This document shows, piece by piece, positions 34,267 to 45,144 of a stretch of DNA of 64,000 nucleotides (position 1 is the first letter of the stretch; every line of letters begins with the position of its first letter). The position numbers and the translations under genes are program-made. This DNA comes from Lasiodiplodia sp. COLG20 (taxonomy: Eukaryota; Ascomycota; Dothideomycetes; Botryosphaeriales; Botryosphaeriaceae): positions 3,038,001 to 3,102,000 of the forward strand of contig VNWV01000002.1 in NCBI GenBank assembly GCA_009801085.1, given 5' to 3'. The notes below the pieces were generated by a model, which worked only from the letters and a program-made list of their open reading frames with translations, ran no database searches and was not told the origin of the DNA.

Positions 34267-34861
34267 ATGTCCGACAAGCCCTCCGTTCGCTTGGCCACCC
34301 GCGAAGGTAATTACCGTGTAATGGGCTAAATCAATTTAATTAACGACGCTGGTAGATGTTGGCGCGATCCTGGACCTCATCAAGGAGCTCGCGATTTACG
34401 AAAATGCTCTCGACTCGGTCCAGGCCACTGAAGAAAGTCTCGCAGCTACGCTTTCCTTCGCTGCGTCACCCTCTGACGGGTCTTCCTCCACCAGCTCAGG
34501 CTACGCCAAAACCCTGCTTCTGACTGCTCCGGAAGGCGAAGTGGCCGGGATGGCACTCTTTTTCAACAACTACAGCACTTGGCGTGCGAAGCCGGGCGTC
34601 TACCTTGAGGACCTCTTCGTGAAGCCTAAATATCGTCGGAGAGGATACGGCAAGCTGCTGATACAGGAGCTTGCAAAGGAAGTGCAGCGGATTGGTGGGG
34701 GCAGGCTGGAATGGAGCTGCCTGAAGTGGAACGAGCCGTCGCTGAAATTCTACGCAGGCATTGGGGCGAAGCAAATGGAGGAGTGGGTTGGGCTGAGGGT
34801 TGATGGCGAGGCTCTCATCAATCTGGCGGAGGGTAAGGCGGCTTCTTCTGGAAACGAATAA
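34267..34861 (+). CDS. GNAT N-acetyltransferase, diamine/thialysine acetyltransferase-like
   Basis: Exons 34267-34306 and 34356-34861 (181 aa). The short 49-nt intron (GTAATT...TAG) joins T-R-E to D-V-G-A-I-L. The acetyl-CoA motif A is L-E-D-L-F-V-K-P-K-Y-R-R-R-G-Y-G-K-L-L, and motif B is W-N-E-P-S-L-K-F-Y-A-G-I-G-A, a combination typical of the spermidine/spermine (SSAT) and thialysine acetyltransferase branch. It would acetylate a small amine in the cytosol. Length fits the family. The substrate cannot be decided between polyamine and thialysine-like amines. Confidence 0.87.
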
Positions 34862-35141
34862 AACGCTTAACGGACGGAGTCACGAATGCTCATAGCCGCG
34901 ATATGCTTTCAGAAGAGCAAGAAAGAGCTAAGTACGACTTTCGAAAGGATTGATTTAGCTGCCACACCCAAGAACGGAAGCAGAGAAGGCCAATGACAAT
35001 AAATGTATGATGAAGAATAGAATAACGACCGCAGCGTAAGTCAGGTCCAAAGAGCGTCTTAAAAAAATGGTCATGTTTGCTTTATGGTGCGACGCTGCAT
35101 CCGGAGCCTTTACTCGCACGACTAGGAGCCGACGTCAGCTT

Positions 35142-35478
35142 CTAGCATTCACGTTGACTAGAGGTACCTACCAGCAGTTCCGGGTAGTCGCCGCCGCACT
35201 TTTCATAGCAGTCCAACTTGTCTTGGTTCGCGCAGAGGCATGACTGTTGACAGCACCTTGATTAGTTCCCGTTCGAGGTGATAGTGTTTGGGATTTCTCA
35301 CCTGAGGCCAGGATTGAATGCAGATCCTGGGTTCGCAAGAGCAAGTGGCGCTGCTGGATGGGGTTGAGCTTGGCAGCGTTGGCGTGGGTGTGTCATATGC
35401 CTGTCGCGGCTGCACAGGCGTGGCCGCGCACAGGCTAAGGAGGAGTGTGAAGGGCAGGACGACGCCGAAGTACTTCAT
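35142..35478 (-). CDS. Small secreted cysteine-rich protein
   Basis: Minus-strand exons 35478-35302 and 35243-35142 (92 aa) around a 58-nt GT-AG intron. Without splicing the frame ends earlier and loses half the cysteines. A signal peptide covers about residues 1-19 (F-G-V-V-L-P-F-T-L-L-L-S-L-C-A-A), then a Pro/Ser/Thr linker, then a compact domain with eight mature Cys at 46, 48, 53, 61, 63, 71, 75 and 92. Even Cys number, small size and secretion are the usual profile of fungal apoplastic proteins and candidate effectors. A further splice after L-L at the GTAGGT near 35172 could change the last nine residues. No functional family recognised. It lies alone in a gene-poor stretch. Confidence 0.68.
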
Positions 35479-37244
35479 TGTGTATTGAGGTGCTGAGTTT
35501 CGAAACGATTGTGAGTAGTTAGGTCCGACTGACTAGAATTAGACCAGCAGATGGAATGATGAAGTGGTGGGCTGGTAAGTCAAGGGGGAAGAGGAAAACA
35601 GAAAGCGTAAAGAAGTGGGTACTACGGCATGATATTTGCCAGAGCGAGAGATTTCAGGAGCGCCAAGGTCCGTAAGGCGGAAATCTTAAGATTACGGGCG
35701 CCGGCTGAAAGCGAAGGTCCGGCGGCCCACGATGATGTTGGCACCGTTCTATCTTTGCTGATGGCGGGGTGGCGGCGTCCGCTCACTGGCTGGATCTTGG
35801 AGGATCTGGGAACGAGGCCGTCCAGCCGTAAAAGCACATTCCGAATTTAGCCAGCTTGGTCACCCTTGGCGTGCACCGACCAATAAGCACATCGTGAGGC
35901 GGGCGGAGCGGAGTACTTGGCAGCGGGACAATAGATTACGGACAGCCATGTCACAGTCATCAAGAGCCAGGCTGCCTGAAATCCTGACGACGTTCTCTTC
36001 CACAAGAACCACAGTGGGTGAGGAAACAAGACGCTTGCTCAAGGGAAAGCGTTGGTTGGTCTGTTCCCTGGACGGATACCTCGGTAGGCTGTGCGCGCTG
36101 GATGAAACAAGCCAGACGTCAATCCTCTCTTCTCCTCCTGGCCACTACTGGAGCGTCATCGTTTCTGGATGACACGAACTATGAACCGTCGCTGATGTTC
36201 AGCTCACAGTCTCAGACGTAGTGGACCGGTGTCGAGATGAGGCGTTCATATGGTTAAGACATTTATCTCGTGCAGATACGAGCTGAAAATGCACGCGTGT
36301 GATTCCTTACAGGCTGTTGATTGCAGGAGATATCTAATTGGTTGAGCTGTGTATGAAGTGGCGCATCTTCCATGTTGGTCGTCTCCAGATATTGTATAAA
36401 GGTCGGTGGTGATGGCCTGTTGCTTTGTGGCCATCTTACGTGCAGGTACGGGCCACGGCGCTGAGTTGAAAATAGAAAAAAAAAATACGAGACTACAATG
36501 GTTCGTTGTACGCATGCGAAACATGAATCGGGGATAGCCATGTGAATTTGTGGTCGCCGAAAGAGGAAGAGAGGCATGTCCGGTCGCTGTCGAGGACGTG
36601 CGGAAGCGAAGGCAGTGCTACAGTAGTCAGCTTTTGCTTGTGGGCGGCGGCAGCAACAAAGACTTTGGTCAAGCCCGTGACAGTTATCAAAAGAAGGGGC
36701 TCGGAGCAGAAGGGCAGACAGAGCGTACAGCCCCTCCTCGCAGCCGATGGCTAGCGCGAAGAATAGTAGGGGTGTGGAATAGCGTAGCTATGCCCCAGTT
36801 CTGCCTTAGAAAAATTAACGTATTTGAAGCTATCGTCCGTACGTGTATGTAGAAATTTTAATCGACATTCTCGTCCGGACGATAGCTTCACCTACCCATG
36901 ACATGAGAAAAAAAAAAAACAAATCCACGCTAGCCATCGGCCGCGAGAGACTGTAGTATAGACAAACTTCGCCGGGTTGGTTTCTGGCGCGGGCGGACAC
37001 GGCTGTGCTCGGCGGCTCGGCGGTTCTGTGGCTCTGAAATCTTGGCGCGTGTGGCACTTCGCCCCACCAATTGTGCCTGTGAATTCTCGCCTGTGTAGTC
37101 ACCGCCGCCGACACCCTACTGACTCCAACACACCACCCGCTCTTGCGCCTCGACTTCCACGCGGCACCGACACCAGACGCCCCGGATACCTTGAGATAAG
37201 ACTATACGCCGTACGAAGACCTCGCCGAGGCCCCGAAATCAGCC
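35479..37244. other. Long intergenic region with one short inverted repeat
   Basis: About 1.77 kb without a convincing gene, between the small secreted protein and eIF2-alpha. It contains the 14-bp inverted repeat at 36826-36889 and poly-A runs near 36477 and 36909. The many short ORFs on both strands show no domains. Confidence 0.45.
36826..36889. repeat. 14-bp perfect inverted repeat
   Basis: GAAGCTATCGTCCG at 36826-36839 is followed, after 36 bp, by its exact reverse complement at 36876-36889. The spacer is AT-rich. It could be a hairpin, the ends of a tiny MITE remnant, or a binding palindrome. It lies about 360 bp upstream of the eIF2-alpha start. Confidence 0.7.
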
Positions 37245-38291
37245 ATGTCGTCCGAAGGTTCTTTGACGAATTGCCGCTTCTATGAGGAGAAGTACCCGGA
37301 GGTGGAGAGCTTCGTCATGGTCAATGTCAAGCAGGTGCGCAGACTCGCCCGCCGCTGCAGCCGCGCGCTGACCGTGTTTGCAGATCGCCGAGATGGGCGC
37401 ATACGTGAAGCTGCTCGAGTACGACAACATCGACGGCATGATCCTGCTTAGCGAGCTTTCCAGACGTCGCATCCGTAGTATCCAGAAGCTCATTCGCGTC
37501 GGCCGCAACGAGGTCGTCGTCGTGTTGAGGGTGGACAAGGAAAAGGGTGAGTGAGCGGCGCATGCGCAGGGCGGGCGTGGCGCGCTGACGAGGATATAGG
37601 TTACATCGACCTTTCGAAGCGTCGTGTTTCGCCCGAGGATATCGTCAAGTGCGAGGAGCGCTACAACAAGAGCAAGATGGTGCACTCGATCATGCGCCAC
37701 GTCGCCGAGAAGACGCGGACGCCTCTCGAGGAGCTGTACCAGACCATCGGCTGGCCGCTGAACAAGAAGTACGGCCACTCGCTCGACGCCTTCAAGCTTT
37801 CCATCACCAACCCCGATGTCTGGAATGAGATCCAGTTCCCCAACGAGCCGGTCAAGACGGAGCTCCTCTCCTACATCGGCAAGCGTTTGACTCCTCAGCC
37901 GACTAAGGTGCGCGCGGATATCGAGGTTACATGCTTCGGCTACGAGGGCATCGACGCTGTCAAGGACGCGCTGCGCAAGGCTGAGGCACACAACACGGCC
38001 GAGAACTCAGTCAAGGTCAGGCTCGTGTCGCCTCCGCTGTACGTATTGACCAGCCAGTGCCTGGATAAGAGCACCGGTATCACCAACCTGGAGCAGGCTA
38101 TCGAGGAAGTCACCAAGTGCATCTCTGGCTACGATGGTGGCAGCTGCAGGGTCAAGATGGCGCCCAAGGCCGTCACGGAGAGCGACGACGCCGAGCTGCA
38201 GGCCCTTATGGACCAGAGGGAGCGTGAGAACCAGCAGGTTAGCGGCGACGAGGACGAGAGCGAGAGCGATGAGGGCGAGATCCACAGCTAG
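37245..38291 (+). CDS. SUI2: Translation initiation factor eIF2, alpha subunit
   Basis: Exons 37245-37334, 37384-37546, 37600-38291 (314 aa). It is a subunit of the factor that brings initiator tRNA to the ribosome. An S1 RNA-binding domain at the N-terminus contains the regulatory phosphorylation site [10 protein letters not shown] (Ser56 here, equivalent to Ser51 in other species), the target of Gcn2-type kinases. The helical domain ([15 protein letters not shown]) and the alpha/beta domain follow. The tail is acidic ([11 protein letters not shown]). Two introns of 49 and 53 nt are both GT-AG and frame-consistent. Confidence 0.97.
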
Positions 38292-38753
38292 ACGGTGGAT
38301 GGAGAGGCGCGCGTTTCACGCAAGGATTTCTTTTGGAAGGCATGGGCAGCTGCAGCATGCCAATTCTGGGGTGGCGTCTGAGGGCGGTTAAAAAGGATCC
38401 AAAAATCGGGACGAGATAGAGCTGTCGCGCTGCATTAGGAGAAGGAGCGGCGAAAATAGCCAATTTACCAATTCATTCCATCCTGCCGTCGAGCATAGTA
38501 CATCGCTGTCTCGGCGCGACCCGAGACTGGGCGCTCCGCTTGCAGCACACACGTCACGCGTTGCCGGCCGAGGAGCTATGGCCGCCCCGCCGCGTTGCTC
38601 GTCCAACTTCCCACTTTTTCTCTGAAAAGATAGCTGCACCCGCCCACGCATTGATCGTCCGCTCCGCTGCGACAGACTCTGCCGGCCCAGGAAATCGGCC
38701 TTTGCGCGACATCTGTTCTCCAGCACCTCTCACAGAGCCAGACTCCTGTCGCC
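38292..38753. other. Intergenic region, eIF2-alpha 3' end and TRPY channel promoter
   Basis: 462 bp with no ORF of interest. ACGCGT occurs at 38556-38561, probably by chance. Confidence 0.4.
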
Positions 38754-40861
38754 ATGGTACGCTGGGCGCGCCTTTTCAACCTCGACAAGAGCCGGCGCGA
38801 CCGGCCCCGGCTCCGCGATGAGATGCGTGCCTGTGAGTCTGGAGCCGTAGTTTCTGTGCCAATGCTGATGGTTTGCAGTGCTTCCCACGCGTAGGGACGA
38901 TGTTCCTCCCTCGCCCATCCCGGCCAAAGAAGTGACCAAGATCGCCCTTCGCCTCAAGCACCAGATCGAGGTTGTTATTCCCTGTGAAATCGAAGAATCC
39001 CTGATCACCCGTGCCCACAGCCATATAATCACTCCGTCCGTGGTTAAGCTGGCCGCCTCCGCCGGCGGCGAGGAGTACAAGGCTTGTGTCGTTTACTGCT
39101 TGCTGGTCGTAAACAAGTGGTTCAAGAGGCAGGCTGTCATCGAGCTGTGGGATTCGGATCTGCACGATGTCCGTGCCGTGGCTTGCGAGGTCATAGCGAA
39201 GATCATGTGAGTCTGGCTGCTGTTGTAAGTATGCGAGTGGTAGGGCACTGACTGTGGATAGAATTGAGAGCGAGGAGGACATGCCTTTCTTGCTCGAAGA
39301 CATCCTGCTCAAGCGCTACTCCATCGTCGTTAATGGTGAAGAGACGATGCCTGCCAATGTCGTCGAGCGTGCCGTTGACTTGCACACCCTGCGCATCATC
39401 GGCTCCTCCGGCTACCAGAAATGCATCAACTACCTTTGGCGCGGCTGGCTGGTGCAGGACGACGAGGACCCTTCGCGGTTTATCGACTGGAAGCAGAAGG
39501 GAAATACCGACTACTGGGCTCACTTGGACCCCGACCGAATGCGCGTGCCTGCTTACCAAAACGCCCTCCAGATCCTGATTTCTCTCGTCTACCTGGCCCT
39601 GTACACTGGAGCTATCAACACAATCAACCCGGATGGAGACCTTGACGTTGTCGAGGCCCTCTTGTACGTCTTCACTGCGGGCTTCATCTTTGACGAAATA
39701 GCCAAGTTCTGGAAGATCGGTCGCTACTACATTGGTTTCTGGAACGTCTTCAACAGCACTCTGTACGCCCTTCTTACCGTTTCGTTCGTGACTCGTCTCA
39801 TCGCACTCGGGCACGATGTCGACTCGGGACCGCGGGTGCGGTTCAACACGCTGAGCTATAACTTTCTGGCCTTCAGTGCCCCGATGTTTTGGATGCGCCT
39901 TCTGCTGTACCTTGACACCTTCCGGTTCTTCGGTGCCATGCTCGTGGTGCTGAAAGTCATGATGAAGGAGTCTCTGATCTTCTTTGCTCTCCTCTTGGTC
40001 ATCTTGATCGGCTTTTTCCAGGCGTTTATCGGCATGGATCAGGTTGACAGCAAGATTACAGCTTTCGCATTCATCACCAAAGCAATGCTGAACGCTATCA
40101 TGCAGTCACCTGAGTTTGATGGATTTGAGCGTTTTGCGCCTCCGTTTGGTCTGATCTTGTATTACGTCTTCACATTTGTCGTTATGGTTGGTAAGTACAT
40201 CCTGCCACAAGTCGCTTATTCGCAGGCATCAGTTGACAATCGCCCCAGTCTTGCTTAATATCCTCATTGCGCTGTACAACAGCGCCTATGAAGATATCAC
40301 CGATAACGCTATTGATGAATACATGGCGCTGGTATGTATCTCGATCGCGGCCTCGAAAGTGGGCGTCATGCTAATCCCCGTTGCAGCTCTCTCAGAAAAC
40401 CATGCAGTTTGTGCGAGCTCCCGATGAAAATGTCTTCATTGCTCGTGAGTACCTGCCTCTACTTGAAGTTGCTCAAGCTGACTGTCGAAGCGTTCAACCT
40501 CATCGAACTCTTCTTGGTAATCATTCCATTCGAATGGTGGATGGACGAAAAACACTATGGCCGTTTGAACGACTACGTCATGGGCTTGATCTATTCGCCT
40601 TTGCTGCTGATCACTGCTGCAATCGAGACGCTTCAAGCCCACAAAGTCAAAGATAATCGTAAGCGTGGGGAAGACGACGACGACACCATCGAAGAATGGG
40701 AGGAGCTGTCCGGAGAGATTGACCTTGAGTCGGAAGGCTGGGCGAAGAAATGTGAAGAAATTGCTCCCGAAATCGGCGTCGAGCAAGCTGTCGTCGAGGT
40801 GAGGCAGCTGAGACGAGAGATTACGGAGCTTCGCGAGATGGTTAGCTCCATGATCCAATGA
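38754..40861 (+). CDS. YVC1: Vacuolar TRP-type cation channel (Yvc1/TRPY1)
   Basis: Exons 38754-38832, 38879-39206, 39262-40190, 40249-40331, 40387-40444, 40491-40861 (615 aa); all five introns are GT-AG. It releases calcium from the vacuole on stretch or osmotic shock. The N-terminal cytosolic region contains I-E-L-W-D-S-D-L-H-D-V-R-A. A cluster of hydrophobic helices follows (I-S-L-V-Y-L-A-L-Y, L-L-Y-V-F-T-A-G-F-I-F, F-F-A-L-L-L-V-I-L-I-G-F-F), then a pore region (I-M-Q-S-P-E-F-D-G-F) and a last helix (L-L-N-I-L-I-A-L-Y-N-S-A-Y). The C-terminal tail has acidic stretches (E-D-D-D-D) and a heptad-like end. One exon is only 58 nt. Length fits the family. Confidence 0.93.
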
Positions 40862-41222
40862 GCTCGTCCTGACCTCGACGAGTCCGCCATCGTCAAACTG
40901 TGGTCGCCAATCACATTTTCCATGTGCCTCTGGTAAGTGCGGAGCCGCAAGACCCGGGTACCTTGACGAAGAAACGATTGTCTCATGAAAACCACGCCAT
41001 GTCGCAAGGGTTGGGCCGGAGCCGTACGTCTGGCGGCTGTCTTGCCCTCTTTCTCTTCACTGGAGTATCTACTGTACTTTGCTTGACCCCCTTCACATAT
41101 GTAGCAGTGTTGCAGGAGTTATTCAGGTCCAATGGTTAACACCATTTGCGCGTCATTTTCACAAACTCATTCATTGCTTGCGACTGTGTTTAGAGTTTAA
41201 TCTTCTTTCAATGCATGCTACT
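40862..41222. other. Convergent 3' region, TRPY channel / GH28
   Basis: 361 bp between converging stop codons. Nothing recognised. Confidence 0.4.
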
Positions 41223-42443
41223 TCACCCGGAAGCCCCTGATGTGCACGTAACACCCAAATTGCTCGGGGTATTTGAGCACAGAACCTGATTCTTTCCCGA
41301 CGGGGCCTTGACAGTCCAATCAGAGATTGCAATACCGCAGCTACCACTTGCTCCGCAGTTGATGTTGGCCGTTGTCGGATCGTACTTATCAGAGGTCTCG
41401 CCGGAAAATCCGTTGACTACTACGTCGCTGATTTGCGCATTTCCAGGATTCGTCTCGCAGTATTCGGCGTCCTCGCCGTAGCAGCTTTGTACCTGGAACG
41501 CATAATCGCAGTTTTGCACGGTGAAGCCCGTGAAAGTGACGTTGGAGACTGTAGACAAGCCGTGGCTGTCGCCGCTGGGGTAAGTCTTGATGCCGGCCGC
41601 TTTGGTGCTGTCGATCATCTTCACGTTGCTTGCGTAGACGTTCTTGACGGAATCAGCATTCGACTTGCCCAGCGAGCCCACCGAGATGCCGTGCGACCCG
41701 GTGCATGTGATCTGGTCGATGGTCACGTAGTTTGCCCCTGGCTTGAACGCTACACAGTCGTCGTCGTTGGACACGTCGATGTCGTAAAGCGTCACGCTGG
41801 TGCTTTCTCCAATATCGAAGCCGTCGGTGTTCTTGGGCGGGTTATCCGACTTGGAGGTTGCGTCCAGCTTCAGATGGGAAAAAGAAATGCGCTCGGCGCC
41901 GCCTTTCACAGAGACGAAGACATTCGGGGGGTTCTTCTGTCGGAGGCCGGTGACCTCAATGTCGGACCCGCCAGTGATGTACAGCAGTGTCGGCCGCTCG
42001 TACGAGGAGTCGGATGCGAAGAGATCCCATGCGTTCTGGCCGTTGCCGTCAATGACGCCGCTGCCGGTCAAGCTACGGATCTTGGCGCCGGAAGATTTCT
42101 CGAGGAGGATCATGGCGGTCCTGCCGGACCAGTAGGAGGTTGAGCTGGAGAACTTCAGTAGCCCCTCGAGCTGGATATCGCAGCCCGCGCAAGCCGAAAG
42201 GTCGAGAACGCTATTGGCATAGTAGGTGACTCCGGCCGGGAACACGATGGTGCCGCCTTGACCGCAAGTTGAAAGAGCTGAGTTGATGGCGGGAACATCG
42301 TCGGTTGAGGACGAGCCACCGGCAGTGGGCGTGCAGACGGCGCGAGGCGTTAGGGCGTTGGTGGGCTTGTCTGCAGGAGCGGGGAGCGCCGTGGCGATGG
42401 TAGTGACAGTCGTCAAGCAAACAAGGAGTTTAACGAGGGACAT
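41223..42443 (-). CDS. Secreted GH28 pectinase (polygalacturonase-like)
   Basis: A 406-residue single-exon protein. The start is at M-S-L-V-K-L-L-V-C-L; the frame stays open 67 codons upstream but a signal peptide begins exactly here (cleavage near A-L-P-A). Right-handed beta-helix family GH28: N-T-D-G-F-D at 205-210, N-D-D-D-C with the catalytic Asp pair at 228-229, and His251 in G-S-H-G-I-S-V-G-S. The fourth GH28 signature, normally R-I-K, reads G-I-K at 284-286, so the usual substrate-binding Arg is absent. It would cleave galacturonan-type pectin, endo or exo undecided. Divergent from the pectin methylesterase gene. Confidence 0.9.
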   Translation of the reverse strand: MSLVKLLVCLTTVTTIATALPAPADKPTNALTPRAVCTPTAGGSSSTDDVPAINSALSTCGQGGTIVFPAGVTYYANSVLDLSACAGCDIQLEGLLKFSSSTSYWSGRTAMILLEKSSGAKIRSLTGSGVIDGNGQNAWDLFASDSSYERPTLLYITGGSDIEVTGLRQKNPPNVFVSVKGGAERISFSHLKLDATSKSDNPPKNTDGFDIGESTSVTLYDIDVSNDDDCVAFKPGANYVTIDQITCTGSHGISVGSLGKSNADSVKNVYASNVKMIDSTKAAGIKTYPSGDSHGLSTVSNVTFTGFTVQNCDYAFQVQSCYGEDAEYCETNPGNAQISDVVVNGFSGETSDKYDPTTANINCGASGSCGIAISDWTVKAPSGKNQVLCSNTPSNLGVTCTSGASG

Positions 42444-43187
42444 TGTAGAGAATAAGATGGAGAGGGATAGGAACTCGAAGAGGCTATGGCGAGGAGTGCT
42501 TCTTAGGCCTGGTCGATTCCGCTGCGGGCGCCATGGCGCTTTTCTAAAGCAGGGCTCCCTCGTTTCAAGTGGAGGAATAACTGGAGCCGAGAGCAAAGCG
42601 TGTAAGAGATATGCAGGTTCCCGACCATTTCCTCCGCCAGCCACCGGGTGGGACGGCCCGACGGCTTGACAGGCAGGTGATGGGGCTTAGCTCAAAGCTT
42701 CTTTTTACCCCAGAGGCTTAGCGTTGTTTCAGCAGATTCCATTTTCGGCATTGTTTCGGTAGTTGATGCGTGGTTGCACCTGTGCAATTGTTTCATGCAT
42801 GCGCATCAAACAAGGCCTCTACCCAGCGTCTTGAGATGAAGTGCCCGAATCTATGCACACTTTCTCCGACAACTCCAGGGGGTTCCTTTTACCCGGAAAG
42901 AAGTGGAGTATCTCGTCGAGAAAGTGGCAGAGCACAAAAGCCCACCACTAAAAGGGGACCAACCTGTGCTTGTGTGGGGTAATTTAGCCGGGAATGTAAA
43001 TGGGGCATCAATTAACGAGATTCCAGATAGCTCACCGGAAGCATCGGGATCGCTGTGAAATTTCTCCGCGTCGTGACTACGTACATGAATATTCATCGGG
43101 ACTTCACTTAGATATAAGAATGCATGCGTGAGGCCTTTTCCCCTTTTTTTTTTCCGATCCAAATTTGACTCATCCCGGGCCCTGAAG
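42444..43187. promoter_or_regulatory. Shared promoter region of the two pectin genes
   Basis: 744 bp between the divergent start codons. A TATA-like GATATAAG lies near 43111, about 75 bp before the pectin methylesterase ATG. SYGGRG-type hexamers, the pattern bound by CreA in carbon repression, occur as CCCCAG near 42706 and GTGGGG near 42973. Such short sites are common by chance. Confidence 0.4.
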
Positions 43188-44225
43188 ATGAGGTCGATTG
43201 CCGCCTTTCTGCTCGCCCTCGTGCTACCCGTCTCTTCTGCGCCCACGCCGGGCCTTGCGAAGAGGACCAGCAGGACAACCGCTCCATCAGGCTGTCTGAC
43301 TGTCGGATCAGGTGCAACTTACCAGACCGTATCAAGTGCACTCAGCGCGCTTGGGACAAGTTCGACTGCTGATGCTTGCATCTTCATCGGCGAGGGGACC
43401 TACGCCGAGCAGCTGACCATCGCATACAAGGGTGCCCTGACGCTTTACGGGTCTACAGCAGACACTGGCAGCTACAAGTCGAATACAGTGACCATCAGCC
43501 ACAGCATCAAGTCAGCCGACGCCGGCTCTCTCGACGCCAGTTCGACCATCAACGTCAAGGCCGACGGATTCAAGATGTACAACATCAATGTTGTCAACGG
43601 TTACGGGGCCGGAGCGCAAGCCGTCGCGTAAGACGCCCCGAATGCTCGCAAGAGGGCGGAAACTGACGGAAAGACGATTAGGCTCACGGCCAACGCCGAC
43701 AAGCTCGGCTTCTACGGGTGCCAATTCAAGAGCTACCAAGACACGCTGTATGCCAAGAAAGGGACGCAGTACTACTCGAACTGCTACATAGAAGGCGCAG
43801 TGGACTACATCTTCGGGGCGGCGAGCGCTTGGTTCGGCGAGTGCACGGTGGCGTCGAGCGGCGGCGGGGCCATCACGGCAAGCTCGCGCGAGACGGCCGA
43901 CGACGAGTCGTGGTACGTGATAGACAGCAGCACGGTGACGGGGGCGTCGGGCGTATCAGGGCTGGCGGAGAAGGTGTACTTGGGGAGGCCGTGGCGGGTG
44001 CTCGCGCGAGTCGTGTTCCAGAACTCGAAGCTGGCAGACATTGTCAACCCCAAGGGCTGGACGACCATGGCTGAGGGCGCAACGCCGCTGTTCTACGAGT
44101 GGAACAACGAGGGCGACGGGGCGTCGACGGCGGAGAGGGAATACGAGAGCAGCCTGGAGGCGGCGGTTAGTCACGCAACGGTGCTGGGGAGCGACTACAA
44201 CAGCTGGATCGACTCGAGCTACTGA
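43188..44225 (+). CDS. Secreted pectin methylesterase (CE8)
   Basis: Exons 43188-43627 and 43682-44225 (327 aa). It removes methyl groups from homogalacturonan. Signal peptide residues 1-17 (S-I-A-A-F-L-L-A-L-V-L-P-V-S-S-A). Family motifs: G-F-Y-G-C-Q-F-K-S-Y-Q-D-T-L with Asp167, G-A-V-D-Y-I-F-G with Asp188, and L-G-R-P-W with Arg249 and Trp251, the complete catalytic set. The 54-nt intron (GTAAGA...TAG) restores A-V-A-L-T-A-N-A-D. The start was chosen at the second in-frame ATG, where the signal peptide begins. De-esterified pectin is the preferred substrate of polygalacturonases such as the neighbour. Confidence 0.95.
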
Positions 44226-45144
44226 AGGAGATAGGGGGATAAGGAGGTGCGTGGTTTCTGTAGCCCGAGAGATGTTGCGAATGAAGATGCTTGACTTGCA
44301 TGGAAGTACCCGGTACCTGGGCCGCGGGCCGGAGCGGGGAGATTGACCGGCACGTACGCCATCCAAGGCGCGGCGCAGCTAGGGTGCCGGGCAGACAGGC
44401 AGGGGTTTTAGGGTTTCGGCTTGACAGCCAGTAGGTGCTTGGATCGGGAATTTACAGGGGCTGCGTCGGTGGCGATCGCGGCGCGATGGGGTCCAGGCGT
44501 GGGCGAGGACGCGGGGATGGTTGGCCTGCGAAATAAAGAGCGTCATGGGCGGCTGGCAAGTGGCAGGCGTTCCGGGCGCCGTGAGTGGAGCGCAGGCGAT
44601 CGCGCACTGGGGCCGATGCGCGATTAGCGAGCCTTCTCCGCAATTTCTAGCGCCAGGAACGCCAGCTGCGCGCCCGCCGGAAGTCTGTCCGCCGCCCCCC
44701 GGAACGTGCTCCGCCCAACACGGCTCGCAGCCACGCATGTCAGCACCCCTCCTTCACCCTCAGCGTCGTCATGCTCGTTCTCTGGTTGTGTCAGCGCCAG
44801 TGCGTGGTGAAACGCCCGCGGGGCCTTGCCACCGTTGTCATGTGTCGCCCGCCGCCGCCGCACTACAGCCTCGACGACGCTGCACCGCTGCACAGGCAGT
44901 CCGAGACGCGCCGACCGGCAGCTGCCAGATCTGGCGCAACGCTGGGCATCAACAGCCGTAGCCCAGGAACAAGCGAGCTCTAGAAAGGCGTCCGGCCGTG
45001 CTAGTGCCGCTGCCGGCGGTCCGCCTGCACCTCCAGCTAGTTGCGCCACAACCAAAAGGAGCCTTCGTATGCCTTCTTATATACCCTCGCCCATGCCGGC
45101 CCTGCCCGTCGCTCTGCAGCAGTCATTCCCTTCTCTCCACCATC
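44226..45144. other. Intergenic region upstream of the 7-TM gene
   Basis: About 0.92 kb, GC-rich, with overlapping spurious ORFs on both strands and a TATA-like TATATA near 45079. No gene recognised. Confidence 0.4.

Noticed and set aside
37239..37991. 250-codon minus-strand open frame
   Set aside because: Antisense to eIF2-alpha, which is unmistakable.
39203..39814. 203-codon minus-strand open frame
   Set aside because: Antisense to the TRPY channel exons.
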